Shown here one piece after another: positions 12,075 through 23,506 of a stretch of DNA of 64,000 nt. Origin of the DNA: Cryphonectria parasitica EP155 (Eukaryota > Ascomycota > Sordariomycetes > Diaporthales > Cryphonectriaceae). The notes beneath the pieces are model-generated. The model saw nothing but the letters and a program-made list of their open reading frames with translations. It ran no database searches and was not told where the DNA came from. Within the stretch, counting starts at the first letter, position 1. Each line of letters begins with the position of its first letter. Both the position numbers and the translations under genes were made by a program. The DNA lies in contig NW_024468913.1 in NCBI RefSeq assembly GCF_011745365.1, positions 1,860,001-1,924,000 of the forward strand. Direction: 5' to 3'.

Positions 12075-12292
12075 AAAGGATAGCATCGGCCAGCACAAGA
12101 TGGGGCCAGCCCACTTGGCCAAACTGCTCGCCGCAACGGCGCGCGGGGTTGATGATGGAGATTAGGTCCCTCACGATCTTGGGATACTTGTTGAACTGAT
12201 GATTTCTCGTCAGATGGCCCGCTCTTTCTCCTCGAGCCCTCGTCCCCGTTGAAGTTGGCGTGGTGGGTCATGTGTGTACAAAGTACACGTAT

Positions 12293-12308
12293 TGTACTAT
12301 ATAGTACA
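12293..12308. repeat. 16-bp perfect palindrome TGTACTATATAGTACA
   Basis: Perfect inverted repeat of the GTACTAT/ATAGTAC family that recurs across the gene-poor parts of the window. Confidence 0.85.
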
Positions 12309-12813
12309 CGTAGCAGCACTATACTATGTAGTACATGGTAGTCATGTCAGATCCGCTCTTGACGGCGCACTGACTATAGCATCGCAACAAGACAAGGCCC
12401 AGGGCTTTTCAGAACACTCCCCACATCTGCCAGCTGGGATGGCACGGTGCGAGCAACGGCACCGATCTCTGCAGATCTTCGCGCTGGGAGGGGCCAGTTC
12501 TGCAAGACTGAATGGAGCCCGCGGGCGATCGTTGTGCACCGGATCGTGAGGTGGACCTCGCTTGCTTCCCTCACGGACAGCTTCCTGGCCAGCCTAGTAC
12601 CATAGCCATAGCATAGCCAGCACGCGCCGGAAATGAACATCTCTCATCGGGACCGGGCGTGAAGATCTAAATAACCTCAGGTCCGCCAGCTACCAGATTT
12701 AATCGTCTGGGCACATGCAGAATACGAGACTGGCGTTGGAAGATCGAGCAGCCAGCAGTAGCATCAGCACCAGCACCAGCACCAACCAGCAACAAGCAGG
12801 GCGTGCTGTACTG

Positions 12814-12893
12814 GTGCTGCTGCTGCTGCTGCTGCTGTACATAGTCCTGGGCAGGCGGGGCAGGCTTTTTTTTTTTTTTTTTTTTTTTTTTTT
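12814..12893. repeat. (GCT)n repeat and 28-nt poly-T
   Basis: A CTG/GCT trinucleotide array (about 12814-12836) is followed 30 bp later by an uninterrupted run of 28 T (12866-12893), the longest homopolymer noticed in the window. Confidence 0.9.
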
Positions 12894-13574
12894 GCCGGAC
12901 CAGGAATTTGCATCGCAGCATCGTCGTTCATCACATCATCGCGGCTGAACAGAGTGGCCGCATGACTCGATGCTGACGGAGAGCTCGGTTGCAAGCCCCC
13001 AGGGCTACCCCAGAGCAAGCCACAGGAAGAGGTAGCATTGGGATCTCAGCAGAGTAGTCTCTTCGTCTGGGGTTCACAGGCTGACAGGGTATTCCTGGTG
13101 AGCTTGAGATCGCCGAGCACGGCGCCTATCTCTGTAGCTCGGCACGGGTTCCTCATTGTGGGGAGAGGGGGAGGGTTCTTTTGTTGGAGCTCTGGCTCGA
13201 GAGATCTGATTACCATGGTACCAACTCTAAGTCGTGATGATTTCGGAGGAGTACCATAGTAGGAACACGACAATGCCCTAGTGTTAGCTCTTTCAGGGTC
13301 CCTCGACGAAAGAGTAGGAGGAGGGGGACGGGGGCACGAGAGCAAGGCGCAAGGCTGGCCAACGGCGACCCGCTCTGTGTCGTGAGTGGTGGAACAGAGC
13401 ACTGCGTGACTTTCAGTTCATGTGGCCACCCGAGACATTTGAATCCTTCCGGTTGCCCCGGTGCATGTCAGCAGCACGAGGTCAGAAATCGAAAAAAAGA
13501 GGAAGGGGAAAAAAGATGGAGATGGAGTTAGGGATGACGATAGTGTTGATGATGGTGCTGATAGTTGCTGATAG

Positions 13575-13602
13575 AGGAGGAGGAGGAGGAGGAGGAGGAG
13601 GA
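13575..13602. repeat. (AGG)n trinucleotide microsatellite
   Basis: About nine AGG units in a purine-rich strand. Confidence 0.85.
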
Positions 13603-16600
13603 TGATGCCGATGGTGAGAGGGGAACGAGACTAGCAGGGTCGACGGGTCCCTCAAATCCTTCTGCTGTCAGAGCTTAGGCGGGCGATCCTTGTGAGAGAC
13701 TGAAGCAGCTGCTGGCATAGGCCAGCCACCAACGCACCTGCCAATGTACTTTGTACTATGGTACATACTTCCTGTAGTGCCTTCTTGCTTTGTACCTACC
13801 TACTATGCGTATCATAGTAGTAGTCATTGTTTTTCCTAGCACTAGTCAGAGTGTGTGCTCGCAGAGATTACGGGAAATGACGATGCCTTCTCCTCATTTG
13901 GATATGATACATAACTTTTTCCCCCCAACAAGGCAAGGTCGGCTCGGCTTGGGAGGCGCAGAATCATGCACCATTAACGGCAGCACCATCTAAATACGGC
14001 TCGAGACTGCATTCGAGTCGACGCAGGTCCATGGCAAACAGGTTAAGCGCGGGAGGGCTAATGATGCAGAGCTCACCCAGAGTGTGATCGAATGTGGGGA
14101 TGGTGAGGGTCCAGAAGGGAATAGACGACGGAGTTGAGGAGTGAGGAGTGAGGAGGAGTGACGAAGAAGGGGGGAAGAAGAGGGGAAGGGGAGGAGGGTG
14201 AAGGAGACATGAGGGGGAGGGGGGTGAGCCGATCGAGTCGAGGCTAGACCTTGAAAAGTCTCGAAAATACACTCAGGGTACAAGAGTATGCTAGCTGCAT
14301 ACTACATGCAGAATACTATAGTACATGGTCAGTGAACTGTGGTACTATGGTAGTGGTTCGTACGGAGACATCCCGGCGGATACAACAGCACGACATCGTG
14401 GAGAAGGTGGGCTCTTCAAAAATCTGACGACCCTCCCTCGTGCGTTTGCTCCCATGGTGTTTTCCTTGCTGATCACGCCAGAACATGCACTATGAGGAGA
14501 GCGCACCGGGACTCGTTTGTTGCAGCTGAGCGAACGAGGGACGCTCTGGGAGGGGGGGGGGGCTGGCTCTTTGCCTCCTCCCCTCTTTCTGGTCTCCTTC
14601 TTTGTGGATTATTCCCGTTTCTGTTGAACCCCAAAAGAGGCCTTCGGAGAGAAATGTCCTTGCAGATCATGCTACGGCAGATCGTCCAAAGGGAAGAGAA
14701 GGGGGGAAAAGAAAGGAGGAGGGGGCGTGTGGCCTTTTTCTCTTTTCCTCAGCTCTCACTACTTAGTATGGTACTTCTTCCCCCCCCCCCCCTCCTTCAA
14801 CGTTTCCCGGGAACAACGCAGTTGATCAATCAAGACCCCCCTCCCCTAACCCTTGCAAAGACCAATCTCAAGATCGACCAGATCTTGCAACGATCCCCCA
14901 GCCTCGTTTATTATCAGCTTAAGCGCGGGTTGCGACGACCTCTTTGCGGGTTCTCAATGAGGAGGGGTTTTTAGTGAAGTCGACCATGCTGGGACGAATG
15001 CGACAGGTCCAACGTCGACTAACTACTAATTGTTGTAAATTCACAAGGGAAGAACAAGACGCGATGGGCATACAGAGGAGACGAGGAAAGGTTTCATTAC
15101 AGCAAGGGCGTTGTGGTGTGCGGCGAGAGATACCGAGGGGAAGGGAAAACGCGCCAAGAGAATAGGTAAGACACAGCCATAGTAGTATTGCCCCGGTATC
15201 CTGCCATCCACCCAACCCTTCCAGAACTATACAGCTTTTGGGTACCATATCATACTGCCCATACATACATTGCATAGTACACAGCAGCAGTACCATCAAG
15301 GTACTCCAGAGTACATGCCATTCTAACCCTCCTCTCTTCCCGGCTTATGTGATGGCTACTAGGTCCTCCTCCTCATCCCCCCTCCTCCTCCTTGTTTCCT
15401 CAACGAACCACCAAGAACACCGCAGGGTCCGCATTTTCTCCACACGCACAACTCTTATTTTGTGCCGTCTATGGTGACGATGACTTGATGACTAGTCCGG
15501 CCGACTGGGCGCACGACAACACCACCTTCGCAGGCCTCGTGGCAGCAAGGGGAATAGTGTGTGAGGGGGGGTTGAAAGCCCTTCCTGTCCCTATGACATG
15601 ACCTGCGACACCACAACCCGCATGAAGCACACATGCTACAGAAGCTAGCACGGCTACCGGGCCTTGCATGCTTACTTACGGTACTACTTGGGTACTGCTC
15701 ATGGACCTATACTGGAAAAAAAGGGGGGGGGGCACACCTCGAAGCCAAGTACGATGGCTGCTAAAAGAAATTTTCTGGTCACGCACGCTGCATATACATT
15801 GCATATGGCATCTGCACGGCAAGCTTGTCTCACCTGCATGTCGTCACAGAGTAAAAATCAACCCCTCGTTGCGGTCATCGTTGCTACGTCGACAGGGTTA
15901 TTATTCGGCATAGCCTCGGAGAACGCACGAGAGAGAGAGAGAAGAAGAAGAAGAAAAAAGGGACGACGACGTGACCAAAAGAGGTTTACAAGACGTGCGC
16001 TCTTGCATGAGCATTGGTGAAGATGGATGGGTGGATGTGTGGACGCCGGGGGGGGGGGTCCCAGAGCAGGGCCCTGCGAAGTCGCAGACTTCGCCAATCT
16101 GAGCATCGGAATTATGCATCTTGGTCCCCAGACATTCCCACACACACACGCGAGACTCGACGTGCCGCAAAACCAACAACCAACACACAGAACACCCACA
16201 CCAGGCAAGGCTGGGAACCGATACAGATGTAGCACTGACGAGCTGCCCAGCCGCCCGCACGCCCGCGCCCGCGTGTATGTGTGTGCCTCCGCCCCCACCA
16301 TGTCTTCTGCTCTCTCCTCTCGTTTTGTGTGCCCCGTCTGAAGTTACCTGCATATACATTTACGAACACACCCTCATGTCGTGTGGTGTTTTTGTGATGA
16401 CTTCTCACAGGATGCAGAAGGAAGGGAGCAAGGTGCGGGAAAACTGGTTGGGTGGGGGAGGGGTGGTTGCTCGAGCTTCTAGATCTGACGCAAGGACGGC
16501 ATAGGCTACTGTGAGACTGCATCCCCGGTACAGGCCCTAGGGATAGTAAGGAAGTAACTTAATGCACAAGTCCACTTTCATATGCCAACGATCCTCCCTT

Positions 16601-19135
16601 AGCAACAAGGAGTGTGGAAAGGAGGGTGTCCCCTACTGCGGGGAGACGTCATACCAATGTCTTAGAATGCATCCGCCGGCCGCAGACAGCAAAGCAAAAG
16701 AAATAGAAGAGAGAATGAAAGAAGAAGAAAAAACACAACGGTCGTCCACCAACTGTGCAGCAGTGGATCTCCGCTGACATTGACGCCCACCTTTGTTTGT
16801 ATGTAGGTAGCATTGCAGAATTGTTGCAGCTGTCTTTTTAGAAGGAAGGAGAAGGGGAGAGAAGAAGAAAAGAAGAAGAAAAGGGCACTGAGAAAATTTG
16901 GGACAGTCCCTTTTGTCCAATTGACACTGAGAAACCAAGAGATTGGAGAAAAAGGCGAAGAGTAAATGACATGACACGAATTGACGACACTGCGTTCTCT
17001 CCTACAGGCTCGGTCCCTGAAGGCGAGAAGGTTGCTCCCGTCAAGCGAAATGATAGATCCCTGGCTATGATAAGTCGATAGATTGCTCCAGAGAGGGGGC
17101 GAGTGAGTGCGCCCAGCCTGCCGTCGTCCCGGGTCAGATACTGAATTGGCAGAAACTATTGGATAGTAGTAATCGGGTTGGGGAGCACTGGGGAAAAGAG
17201 GAAGAAAAGTAGAGCGGCCTGGTTGGTCTAACTGGGTCTTCCGACGATCATCTCATTCCCAGCAGATAAGGCTCGGCAGCCGTGAAGGGTTCATGCGAGT
17301 CGAGAGTCAACCTCCTGCAACCCAAAACCTTGTCTTTTTTTTTCTCCCTTTTTTTTTTCTCCCTCCTTGCTAAAAGCCCAAGTCCACTTCTGACCCCCCC
17401 CCCCGGCCCAAAAAGCCACCAACCACCTACCACCTACCACACCTCACCTGCCTGAGCTGCCTGAGCTGCCGAGGGCCTGGTTCGTTCTAAAGACCACCAT
17501 CTGGTGGTGTGTCGATGCAGGTTCGTGACGAACTAAATCAATTGGGTGGCTGCTCGTGGGTGGGCTGGCTTGTGATCCGAGCACCGGTCGTGAGCCAATG
17601 GAGACACACCCTCTCCAGGCCCCTGCTTTCCCCTTCCCCCCCCAAATTTCTTCTTTCTGTTTTTTTTCCCTTCTTGGTCTGACGACGATAGCACACTTTC
17701 TTGTGTGTGTACGTATGTGTGTGTGTGGGAAAGGAGAGAAGAAAGTGGAGGGAGGAGGGTGGGATTTTGGGGGAACGCCCATGGCTTGCGCGGCACACTT
17801 GGTAGGCTATCGTGCAACTCCGGCTAACCTTGAGCCTCTCATTCGTTGGAGGAAGGCTTGTAGTCAGCCCTGTGAGATGTGACACGTCTGGAACATGACC
17901 TCCATCCTAAGGTTTTGTTGACTCGCTCGGTTACCAAAAGAAAAATTAAAAGGACCAAAAAAAAAATTAATTGATTACAAGCGTGCGCGTGGGTAGTAAT
18001 TAGCTAGCAGACCGCCAGATTGATACGAGGCACACACGACAAAGAACGGGATCTTTGTCTCCGCCCAGTCATCCTCAAATGCACCGAGACCTGACGAATG
18101 AAGACGCGTGGAGGGACGCCTTTATTCCGAAGACGAGAAACATATGAGGTACGCTAGAGTAGTGGCGTGGTTCTGGACCTCACGGGTTTGGTTTTTTTTT
18201 TGGTGATACATCAGGTTTGACGACAAAGGTGGTGGTAGTAGAGCGGGAGCAAGAGTGAGGGAGGATCGATTGATTGATTAGAGGGGGAAACAAAGCCTGC
18301 GCATGTAGCATTCTTTTTTTCGTCTCAGAAGTCTATCTTCTGCCAACCCAAAAGGCATGTTATGCCTATGAGGAATGCATCTCTCTATGGCCATCCAGTA
18401 GAGGAAAGGACAACGCCGTCCCAACACCCTCCTCGCTTTTCTTCCTTGGGGGAGCAGGTCCCAATAACCCAGACGGGAAAAACAAGAAAAAAATATATAT
18501 ATCCCCTTTCCCGAGAATTTTGTGCCTGTCCCAGGCCAGGCCCCTTGGCTTGTAATATTTTTTTGTCCGGTGTGAGAGACCTGTATGGCACGCCCAGAAA
18601 ATGGTTTTTGCCGCGAGTCGATGTAGAGTCCGAAGTCCACCACATTAATAATAATAAAAATTGCCGACCGTAGAAAAGAACTTTTCGGTTGCCTTGTATG
18701 CCGCGATTCATTCTGGCCAGGACATTGGGGGAGGGGGGAAACCCTCCAGAAACAAAGTGGAGACAGTTAAGAGAGGAACAACTTCTCACAGACAAGGGCT
18801 AAGAAATCAAAGGGAAAAAGGGACAAAAGGCAGGAAGACGAGAGACGAGGGGAGAAAAAATGAAGAAAAAGAAAAGCGCTTCCGTAACAAATATCCATCA
18901 AACGCAGTTCATATGGCCTGGACAACCCAGGCATCATCGCTGGCTCTTCTTTTGGCCGGACTGTTACTCTTGGCCACAGAGTGCTGTTAAATCTCAAACC
19001 CGGACGCCGTAAACTTGCTCCCATGACCATGAATTCATTAAGTCATTCCGACCTCTCTTCTGTGGACGGGAAGTGAGAGGGTCCAGAAAGTTCGTTCGTG
19101 TTGTTCTTGTAGAGGCTGAGTTTGAAACACCGCCT

Positions 19136-19180
19136 ATCTCTCTCTCTCTCTCTCGCTCTGTGTGTGTGTGTGTGTGTGTT
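19136..19180. repeat. (TC)n(TG)n microsatellite in the GT2 3' flank
   Basis: A CT-dinucleotide array followed by a TG array, about 35 bp beyond the stop codon of the minus-strand glycosyltransferase gene and so probably in its 3' UTR. Confidence 0.85.
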
Positions 19181-19212
19181 TTTCTCTCATCGCTGTTTCG
19201 GATCCTGAACGC

Positions 19213-20894
19213 TTATAGTAAATTGGGTTTCTCGGACCCCGACGGCAGGGTCATGCGACGCTGCACGTTGTAGCGGACGAGTTCTCCTTTCTCTTTAGGG
19301 GTGCTCATGCTCATGCTTCGCTGTGGACGCTTAAGACGCGCCTTATCGTGAAGATCACCATCCGCTCGGCTGCCCCAAGAAGTCTAACAGCATTGAGCTA
19401 TTAGTTTGTGGTTCTATACGCTTAGATCTTGAGGGCGAGCAGCGAGACTCACCATATTAAGCGTCAGCAGGGCCCAGAGCTTGATGAGGCCATGGAACCA
19501 GCCGAACACGATCGAGAGCGGTAGGTATGCAATGTCGCTTGGGTTGCGCCTGAAGAGACCCCAGAGCTTCACTGTTTTGGAGAATCCAAAGACGAAGATG
19601 ATCTGTGCCCAGATTGCCATCGAGCGGTACGTGGGATCCCAGCTCGCTGTTGCCTTCCACAGCGCAAAAATAATAAAAGGATCCATGACAAACGCAAGTG
19701 ATGTGAAGGTCGCAATATGCAGCGCATAAGTGCACCACGGCTGTTGGCTGTATTGGGGGAGAGGTATTAAATTAGCATGACTGCGGCACGTATCCAAGGT
19801 GTATATTCGAGCTTACCTCCACACGTGACGCTCGACGACAAGACTCGTGAAGTTACTCCTCCAATTGCTTCGTGCCCATCGGGAGCACTGGTAGAGGAAC
19901 TTCTTGCCGTTTTCCAGGGTGGTCTCGAGCTCACACTCCCGCTCATACTGGATCCATGTCTTCCACTGGTGACTGACGAGCCACCGAGTGACAAAGTTGT
20001 CGTCGTCGGCATTGAGGATGTACTTTCGCCACCGCTCGTTCTTGAAGCCATCTAGAAACTCACCGTTGTTGAGAATCTCTGTCCTGTACGCACCCGTGCG
20101 TCCAGACATGCATGAGGTGCCGCCGTCAATGTTGTGTGTGGCAGAGATCTCAAAGTTCCGCCGCTCAATGTAGGCAGCTCCGAGCCAGTTCCAGCACCGG
20201 GTGGCAAAGGAGGCTGCCCATTCCCGGCGGACTCTCTGGCAGGTTCCCACGCCGCCCATCCTGGGGTCCTCAAAGGGAGCCAAGATCCAGGGCATCAGGG
20301 TCCTTGGCCAGGTAACATCATCATCCGCCATGATGGTGATGGCAGTGCGGACCTCTGGCAGTGCCGCGCAGACCTGGAGGCGCTTGTTGGCAATCCCCGT
20401 GAAGAGGACCCGGATTCGAGGGTAGTTGAGCGTTTGAGCCAGGTTTTGCAGGGCTTCATGCTTCTCGGCCGTCGTGACCAGAATGAGCTCGTGCGGCTCG
20501 CAGGCCAGAATGCTGTTTAGCGAATCCCGGAGTTCCTCCATCTTATCATGGATGGTAGGAATCACAACCGTCACATCTTTCGACGTGAACTTTGGCTTTT
20601 CTGGGATCGGCTTGGACCTGTAGGCCCAGTGACTAATACTATGGACGATCAACCGGACATATCGGTGTAACCTAGCCCATGGGATCAGTAAAATACATTT
20701 ATAAACGATGGGCTATGGAGAGAAAGAAAGGACATGAAGAAAGAAACTCACCAGGTAATGACAAAAATGCAAGTCCAGGTAATGACCGAGTCCCAGTATG
20801 AAGAGAAGAAAATCGTAAAGGCGGCAAACAAGTCTGTGAGGGAATACATGATGTCCTCAGGCGGACCAGCTTGCACGGATGTTGCGTTCGGCAT
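19213..20894 (-). CDS. GT2: Family 2 glycosyltransferase, Cps1/hyaluronan-synthase-like
   Basis: Four exons on the minus strand: 20894-20752, 20671-19817, 19747-19453, 19383-19213 (487 residues). All junctions keep frame. The joined first exon gives an N-terminal membrane segment (residues about 22-48) leading into LHRYVRLIVHSISHW. Catalytic features are DVTVVIPT near residue 80, ADDD at 163-166, a second ADDD at 269-272, and QCSRW (QxxRW) at 309-313. These define processive GT2 polysaccharide synthases. C-terminal membrane helices follow, then TSWGSR and a basic tail. The family includes Cryptococcus Cps1 and the conserved fungal GT2 shown in Zymoseptoria and Fusarium to be needed for hyphal growth on solid surfaces and for plant infection. 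The polymer made is uncertain. Tested function is from the family, not from this window. Confidence 0.92.
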
Positions 20895-20904
20895 CCTGCC
20901 TCCG

Positions 20905-20936
20905 GATTTTATAATAAATAGTCACGTCGCGACGTG
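20905..20936 (-). promoter_or_regulatory. TATA-like box and 14-bp palindrome before GT2
   Basis: Upstream of the GT2 start codon (20894) lies a TATTTATTATAAAA-like sequence, and next to it a perfect palindrome CACGTCGCGACGTG (20923-20936) made of two ACGTC-type half sites, such as bZIP factors bind. The spacing is unusually short: if the TATA-like element is used, transcription would begin near or inside the annotated first exon, and the second ATG (20849) might be the real start. Confidence 0.35.
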
Positions 20937-23338
20937 GAATGTGTGCAGTGGACCGTAAATGTGACAGGTCAAGAATCAGGGCGGATGTATGTATGGTTCA
21001 GGGGTTGTTCCAACCAGGCCTGGTCGGAGGGGCCGCGGTGATATCAACTTGCTGGTGAGCAGTTTGGGAGCATAAGACTCGTGACTTTGGGTCACGATGT
21101 CTGAGTACGCTGGAATCTGGGTCGTCTTTCCACTTTTTCGGACAGGAATTGACTTGCACGTCACGTTCTAGACTTGTTGTCACAAGCCCTAGAATCTGAC
21201 ACTTATGGTGTCTTTTCCCGCTCTTCCTTCTTCTTCAAGAAAGGGGTGTGGCGGAAGAGGGTGGTTGGTGGCGCCGGAGGCAACCTGAACAGCAAGCGCG
21301 CTGAGTACAAGGGAGGGTGCGGTTCCAGGAACAGATTGATAGTGTCTCCCCTAGCTCAGCAGGCAGTCACAGGTTCAACTGGATAAGTTCGAATCCGTTT
21401 TCTTCGTGGTGGTGGAAAAATGGTAGGCGTACAACGAGCGACTTGTATCGAAGGGCAGGGCATCGAGCACCAACTGGGGTTCTCTCACGGCAACTGAGGA
21501 TAGTAGGATCTTTATACAATTGAGAGACAGAAAAGCAAAAAGCAAAGCCTTATAACAAATCCATTGTTCCGACCATGAGGCCCCGGGGCGACAAATATGA
21601 GAATAGAAGAAGAAGACCGATTGTGAAGAGCAAGGCGAGCTATGTGATATGGAAACGATGGGGACTAGAGACATATATAGGCAGGGTGGACGGGAGATGG
21701 ACGGCCGAAGAGGCTGTCTGGGGTTATTGTGATTTGGGCGGATACTTTACAAGGAAGATGGTCTGAGTTGCTCCGGTCGTGCAGTGAGGAGAGACGCAAT
21801 AACAAGGAAGTAATTGGAACAATGTGTTTACGAGGGTTGACAAGCCCACTTCTGGGGCAATGTACGCAGTACAATTTGTCGATTGCACGTTTAAACTGCA
21901 GGATAAAAAAAAAAAGGCGCGGGAATTCAAGTGGAGGGTACGAGTAGGGATTGATGGTAGGGGTATGCAGAGAGTGCTACGGTACGTACCATAGTACAGT
22001 GCTGATCTGTTAATGCATGCTGCATGGAGTTGCGACCCTACACCCATTCAGGATCTGGAGGTCCTCGTGTGGGCTTTACCAGGGGGGGGGGCAGAAGGGC
22101 TGTCACCTAGCCTCCACCGGGTCTTGGCTCAGAGGAGGAGAGAGAGAGACAAGAGGGAGAGAAAGGAGAGCTCCAGTGGAGCGCGGCCGTAGCCTCAATC
22201 CCGTTGGCTATCAATATAGTAAGAGGAGGGGGGGGGGCGTGTCTTCGGGAAAAGTAGCGGCCAGGATACGTCGAGACTGGTGATGGATCTCTGAAGAACG
22301 TGGAGACCCCGAAGAAGACCCAACAAGGATATGGTCTGCTCTCAATCGGGGGCGATGACCAGCTCCCTGGCCTGGCGCTTCCTGAATCCTTGACTACCCA
22401 CCACGCCCACTTCGCTCGCTCAGCGAGATGCGGAGTCGAGGGTCCACTTGGAAAGGCCCAGACAACTGCATTCTCGGACGATGAAGAGCGACAGCACACT
22501 ATGTACCATAGTAACTGATGAGTAAGAGGCTCGTGATCGTTGGGATTGTTCCGCTACCCTGTGCTGGGCTGACTGTCGGCTCCTCTGCGCAAAATAGGGA
22601 GGCAGATCTCATAAACCCGGGACGGGTGGTAAGACTGTATTGAAGAGGTAACTCAGGTGTTGGTACACATTGAACCTGGCGAGGTAAAGTCGGGCCAATG
22701 ACCTGGGGGCCGAGTACAGCAAGAGGATGAACGGCCTTTGGTACAATGATGTTGGGGCCCGGCGTGTTGCAACATGTCGTGATGAATCTGAAGTCGACCT
22801 CTGTAGCAGAAACCCACCTTCTCGACTTAGTCAAGCTCGATCACGGAAGAATGTACATGTTAATAGTACGCAATACCCAGCCGGCGGTAGTGTCGAAACT
22901 GGCTAATCAAAACAGCAAGGCATGGAAGAATGCGGCATCACGAGAGATGACTAGTGGCATGCGCGAAACAGGACGTACAAAAAGACCCTTCGAGGGAAAA
23001 AGCATCAAGAAAAGAAGGAAAGAAAAATGCAGACCGTGGGATGGGCTCGTTCCCGCTTAAATGATGTCAGGGTTTATTGTAGCCTCGCATCTGCATGGTT
23101 CACAAAAGATATGTGACCCACGCAACATGCCGCAGTCGGGGGCAATCGGAGGGAAGAGGAACCGCGTCTTTCAAAACTGTAGTGAGCAACACTGTAGGGT
23201 ACCAACCATGTCGTGTGCATTGACAAGAAGGTTGCGAGAGTCTCTCGGCGGCGTGGGGTCAACGGTTGTATCCAACTTTTGCCCGAGAATAGCAGGCCTG
23301 CCCCTCGGGAAGCACCTGGTCCCAGCTCCTGATCCCGA

Positions 23339-23506
23339 TTAGAGATCGACGAGACTGGGGAGGTACTCGAGAGGTACATCGTTGCCGCCGTACGTGCCTG
23401 GGTCCGGACCGTTGTCCTCATGAGTGGTATTGTAAGCGTCAGCACCCACTCGGTCTGCTGCTTTGGAAAATACGTAGTTCAATACTCCGAGGACCCCAGG
23501 CGAATA
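23339..23506 (-). pseudogene. Orphan terminal exon or gene relic
   Basis: The minus strand holds 55 codons and a TAA stop with coding-like character (FSKAADRVGADAYNTTHEDN, then a Gly/Pro/Asp-rich tail ending YLPSLVDL). It follows an acceptor-like ACTAG. I found no convincing upstream exons in the next 400 bp of that strand, so it may be a relic or the last exon of a gene whose other exons I missed. The family was not identified. Confidence 0.3.

Larger units (their letters stand above)
8861..19212. other. 10.3 kb gene-poor stretch, microsatellites and coding-like fragments
   Basis: No complete gene is recognised. The stretch is crowded with simple repeats: tetranucleotides (11499-11560), ATG trinucleotides (12035-12071), GCT (12814-12836), a 28-T run (12866-12893), AGG (13575-13602), many poly-C/poly-G runs, and clusters of GTAC/ATAG-type palindromes between 12290 and 15700. 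Two exon-like minus-strand segments (about 12090-12215 and 11560-11790) could be parts of one gene or a relic. Base composition looks balanced by eye, not strongly AT-rich as heavily RIP-mutated DNA would be. Confidence 0.5.

Noticed and set aside
21345..21400. tRNA-like A box (TAGCTCAGCAGG) and B box (GTTCGAATCC)
   Set aside because: The boxes are about 10 nt too close together for a tRNA, the acceptor ends do not pair, and there is no anticodon arm. At best it is a tRNA-like relic.
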